Assembly: GCF_002775205.1 (NCBI RefSeq)
Contig: NC_036464.1
Span: forward strand, 29,033,008-29,097,007
DNA: 64,000 bases
From: Xiphophorus maculatus
Lineage: Eukaryota > Chordata > Actinopteri > Cyprinodontiformes > Poeciliidae
Reading direction: 5' to 3'
A program made the position numbers and the translations under genes. Positions 61,990-64,000 of this stretch are shown here, in pieces (within the stretch, counting starts at the first letter, position 1; each line of letters starts with the position of its first letter). A model generated the notes under the pieces. That model was not told the DNA's origin. It searched no databases and worked only from the letters and a program-made list of their open reading frames with translations.

Positions 61990-64000
61990 TGCCTCCTTCC
62001 AGAAAGCAGATAACCTACCTATGTCTCATTCTTTAGTTCAGATTTTCTTCTTCAACTTTTTGGACCACTTGAACTAACTGTAAGTGTGCTTCTTTTTTTT
62101 CTACTTGTACTTTGTCTTCAGGAACTTTCCTGTTTCTTTCTGCTCCCTGATGTTTGGAGAACATGTTTGTTTCTGATTTCAGCGCAAAGTTTCATCTCTG
62201 CTGTTTGAAAATTAATCTACAGATTATTGAACTGGAGAAAAACAACATGATGAACAACTGATGTTTAGATGTGATATTTAGATGACTAGAACTCTGTTGA
62301 CCCAATAAGTTTCATAGCTTCAAATGATCCGTCTGAAATCTAAATGTCTGGGAGACAGACATTTAGATTAAAGACAGGAATGGCCTTCATGTTCAGTTAA
62401 ACCAATTTTAAATGTCCAACCAAAAAGTCTGACAAAAACATGCTCTAGAGGTCCTGCTTTCGTTCTACTAAATGTTCAAAGGTCAACTTGAAACCTGAAC
62501 TGTCTCTTTAGAGGTTTCACAGCCAGTTAAACCTTATGGATCATATTAACACGTGTTTCTGTCAGGTTAAGAACAAAGGTCCAGTTGATAAATGTAGAAA
62601 GTGATTAAATAATTTGCGGGTTCATCTGTCCACATATTTCTCCACCCTGTTGTTTATGGCAGCTGTAAAATATCTGCAGCTCAGAGATAAGATTGAAAAA
62701 ACTGTTGAAAACCTGAAGGTGAATTGAATCAGACCAGGAAATTTTAACAGCTTCAAACCTCTTCAGATTCAACATTTTAGAGTGGAATGCATGAAACAGA
62801 CAAGTAATCCAAAAGGCTAACATTAGATCTAATAAATCCATCAATAAAACAATAATTATTTCCAATAGTCAGATTTAAAGACCAACCCCCCCCTAAAAAT
62901 GATCAGTCTTTTGTTCCACTGTGGGAGAATTATGAGTTAGAATTTTATTTCCCAAACAGAGAATCTGAGGAGTTTAAAGATCTTGTAGGGAATATTTTAC
63001 CTTAAATCCACATTTAAAACAAATAAATGTTTTTAAACAAAGTCATTTGTTCATGAAAACACAGAGAATCTAGAGCCTCCAACCGGTTTAGAGTCAGTTC
63101 ATTTTCATGATTCCAGTTTCAGAATCTCAGGCTTTGATACCCACCTTATAAAAATCTGTCACCAGCTGGGATCTTCTGATGTCTTTGATTTCTGCATAAA
63201 AAAACTGTCAAATAAGTGAGTTTCCTTTTTAATGTTGTTAGTAACCCAGGAAGGGATAGACATGGAGAAATTAAAGATTTCAATAGGCCTTGTTGGTGAA
63301 AATCACTCATTTTGGAGGAACTGGGCCACCTTATAGAATGTTGCAGCTTCTTGAAAACCCAGAAATCTTTTTAGGAGTCAGGGATGTTGCTCTGGAAACA
63401 TCTGCAGAAAACTTCCAGATTCAATGGCTAAAGTTTGGACCAGAACCCAAGAAATGAAACAGATTGTTGATCAGTGATGAATGGCTGAGTGTAGAAATGA
63501 ATGAATAGCAGCAGAACAATCAGATAAATTTAGTTCACAGGGATAAATAATATTTAATTAAAGCCTGCTGTACTTCTGGATGTTTGGACCTTTAACAAGG
63601 GCTGAAAAATGTAAAACCAAAAGGTTTGGCACCATTCTGTTAAATATGGGCAAATCTTCTTTTTCAGCTCAATAATTTATTTTTTACAGTGTACATTTAT
63701 TCTTATATGAGGTGCAAGAGGAATTAGAAATAAAAACTGAATTTCTAGTTACTGCCTAAGGTCGATTAGTGGCGATCTCATGGCCATCAATCTAATTTGG
63801 TGGCCATGGGTTCGCCACTGCTTTTTGTAGACGTGGTTCTATTGGCTTCATCAGATCATGATCTTCAGCTTTCACTGGAGCGGTACACACTCATCTTCTG
63901 AGGATCAGTGCCTCAAACTCTGAGGCCATGGTCTGGATCCAGAAAAGGCTAGAGTGACTTCTCTGGGTGATTGTTTCACTTATAAAATGGAAAAAATGTC
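61990..64000. other. Unassigned AT-rich DNA at the right edge
   Basis: No gene or well-defined transposon was recognised. It holds a perfect 14-bp hairpin with 5-base loop (62337-62350 and 62356-62369) and an imperfect 19-bp fold-back (63768-63786 and 63801-63819, 17 of 19 pairing). Confidence 0.5.

Overview
The window is vertebrate nuclear DNA, most probably from a percomorph-type teleost. Genes are split by GT-AG introns. Five proteins can be read across spliced exons and resemble galactose mutarotase, hnRNP L-like, CDK1, cytosolic thiouridylase subunit 2 and RNF166. The DNA between exons is AT-rich and full of fish-type Tc1/mariner relics, hAT, piggyBac-like and fold-back MITEs, tRNA-derived SINEs, LINE relics and dinucleotide repeats. 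There is no sign of bacterial, organellar or viral genome organisation. The species is not determined.

Layout: (1) 1-1.9 kb, the last four coding exons of galm (+). (2) 1.9-6.6 kb, gene-free DNA with a hAT MITE and other repeats. (3) 6.7-28.5 kb, complete hnrnpll (+), 14 coding exons, 554 aa, four RRMs, introns full of transposon relics. (4) 28.5-33.1 kb, hnrnpll 3' flank with two good MITEs. (5) 33.1-38.8 kb, complete cdk1 (+), 303 aa, preceded by a CCAAT/CCAAT/CHR-like cell-cycle promoter. (6) 39.6-48.1 kb, ctu2 (-), with 15 of the expected 16 coding exons found. The penultimate exon could not be found, and the intron where it should lie is full of LINE and SINE sequence. (7) 49.3-54.65 kb, complete rnf166 (+), 247 aa, divergent from ctu2. 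(8) 54.65-59.45 kb, a probable long rnf166 3' UTR or flank containing a Tc1-like relic and a hAT MITE. (9) 59.5-64 kb, an L1-like relic and unassigned AT-rich DNA with one weak candidate exon.

The genes do not form a pathway. Two adjacent pairs agree with vertebrate synteny known from human: GALM-HNRNPLL and head-to-head CTU2-RNF166. cdk1 lies between the pairs. I found no coherent undescribed system. The observations most worth a second look are the cdk1 promoter module, the missing ctu2 exon, and an unusually frequent class of near-perfect short-loop inverted repeats. One of these sits inside a SINE and looks like a template-switch mutation.
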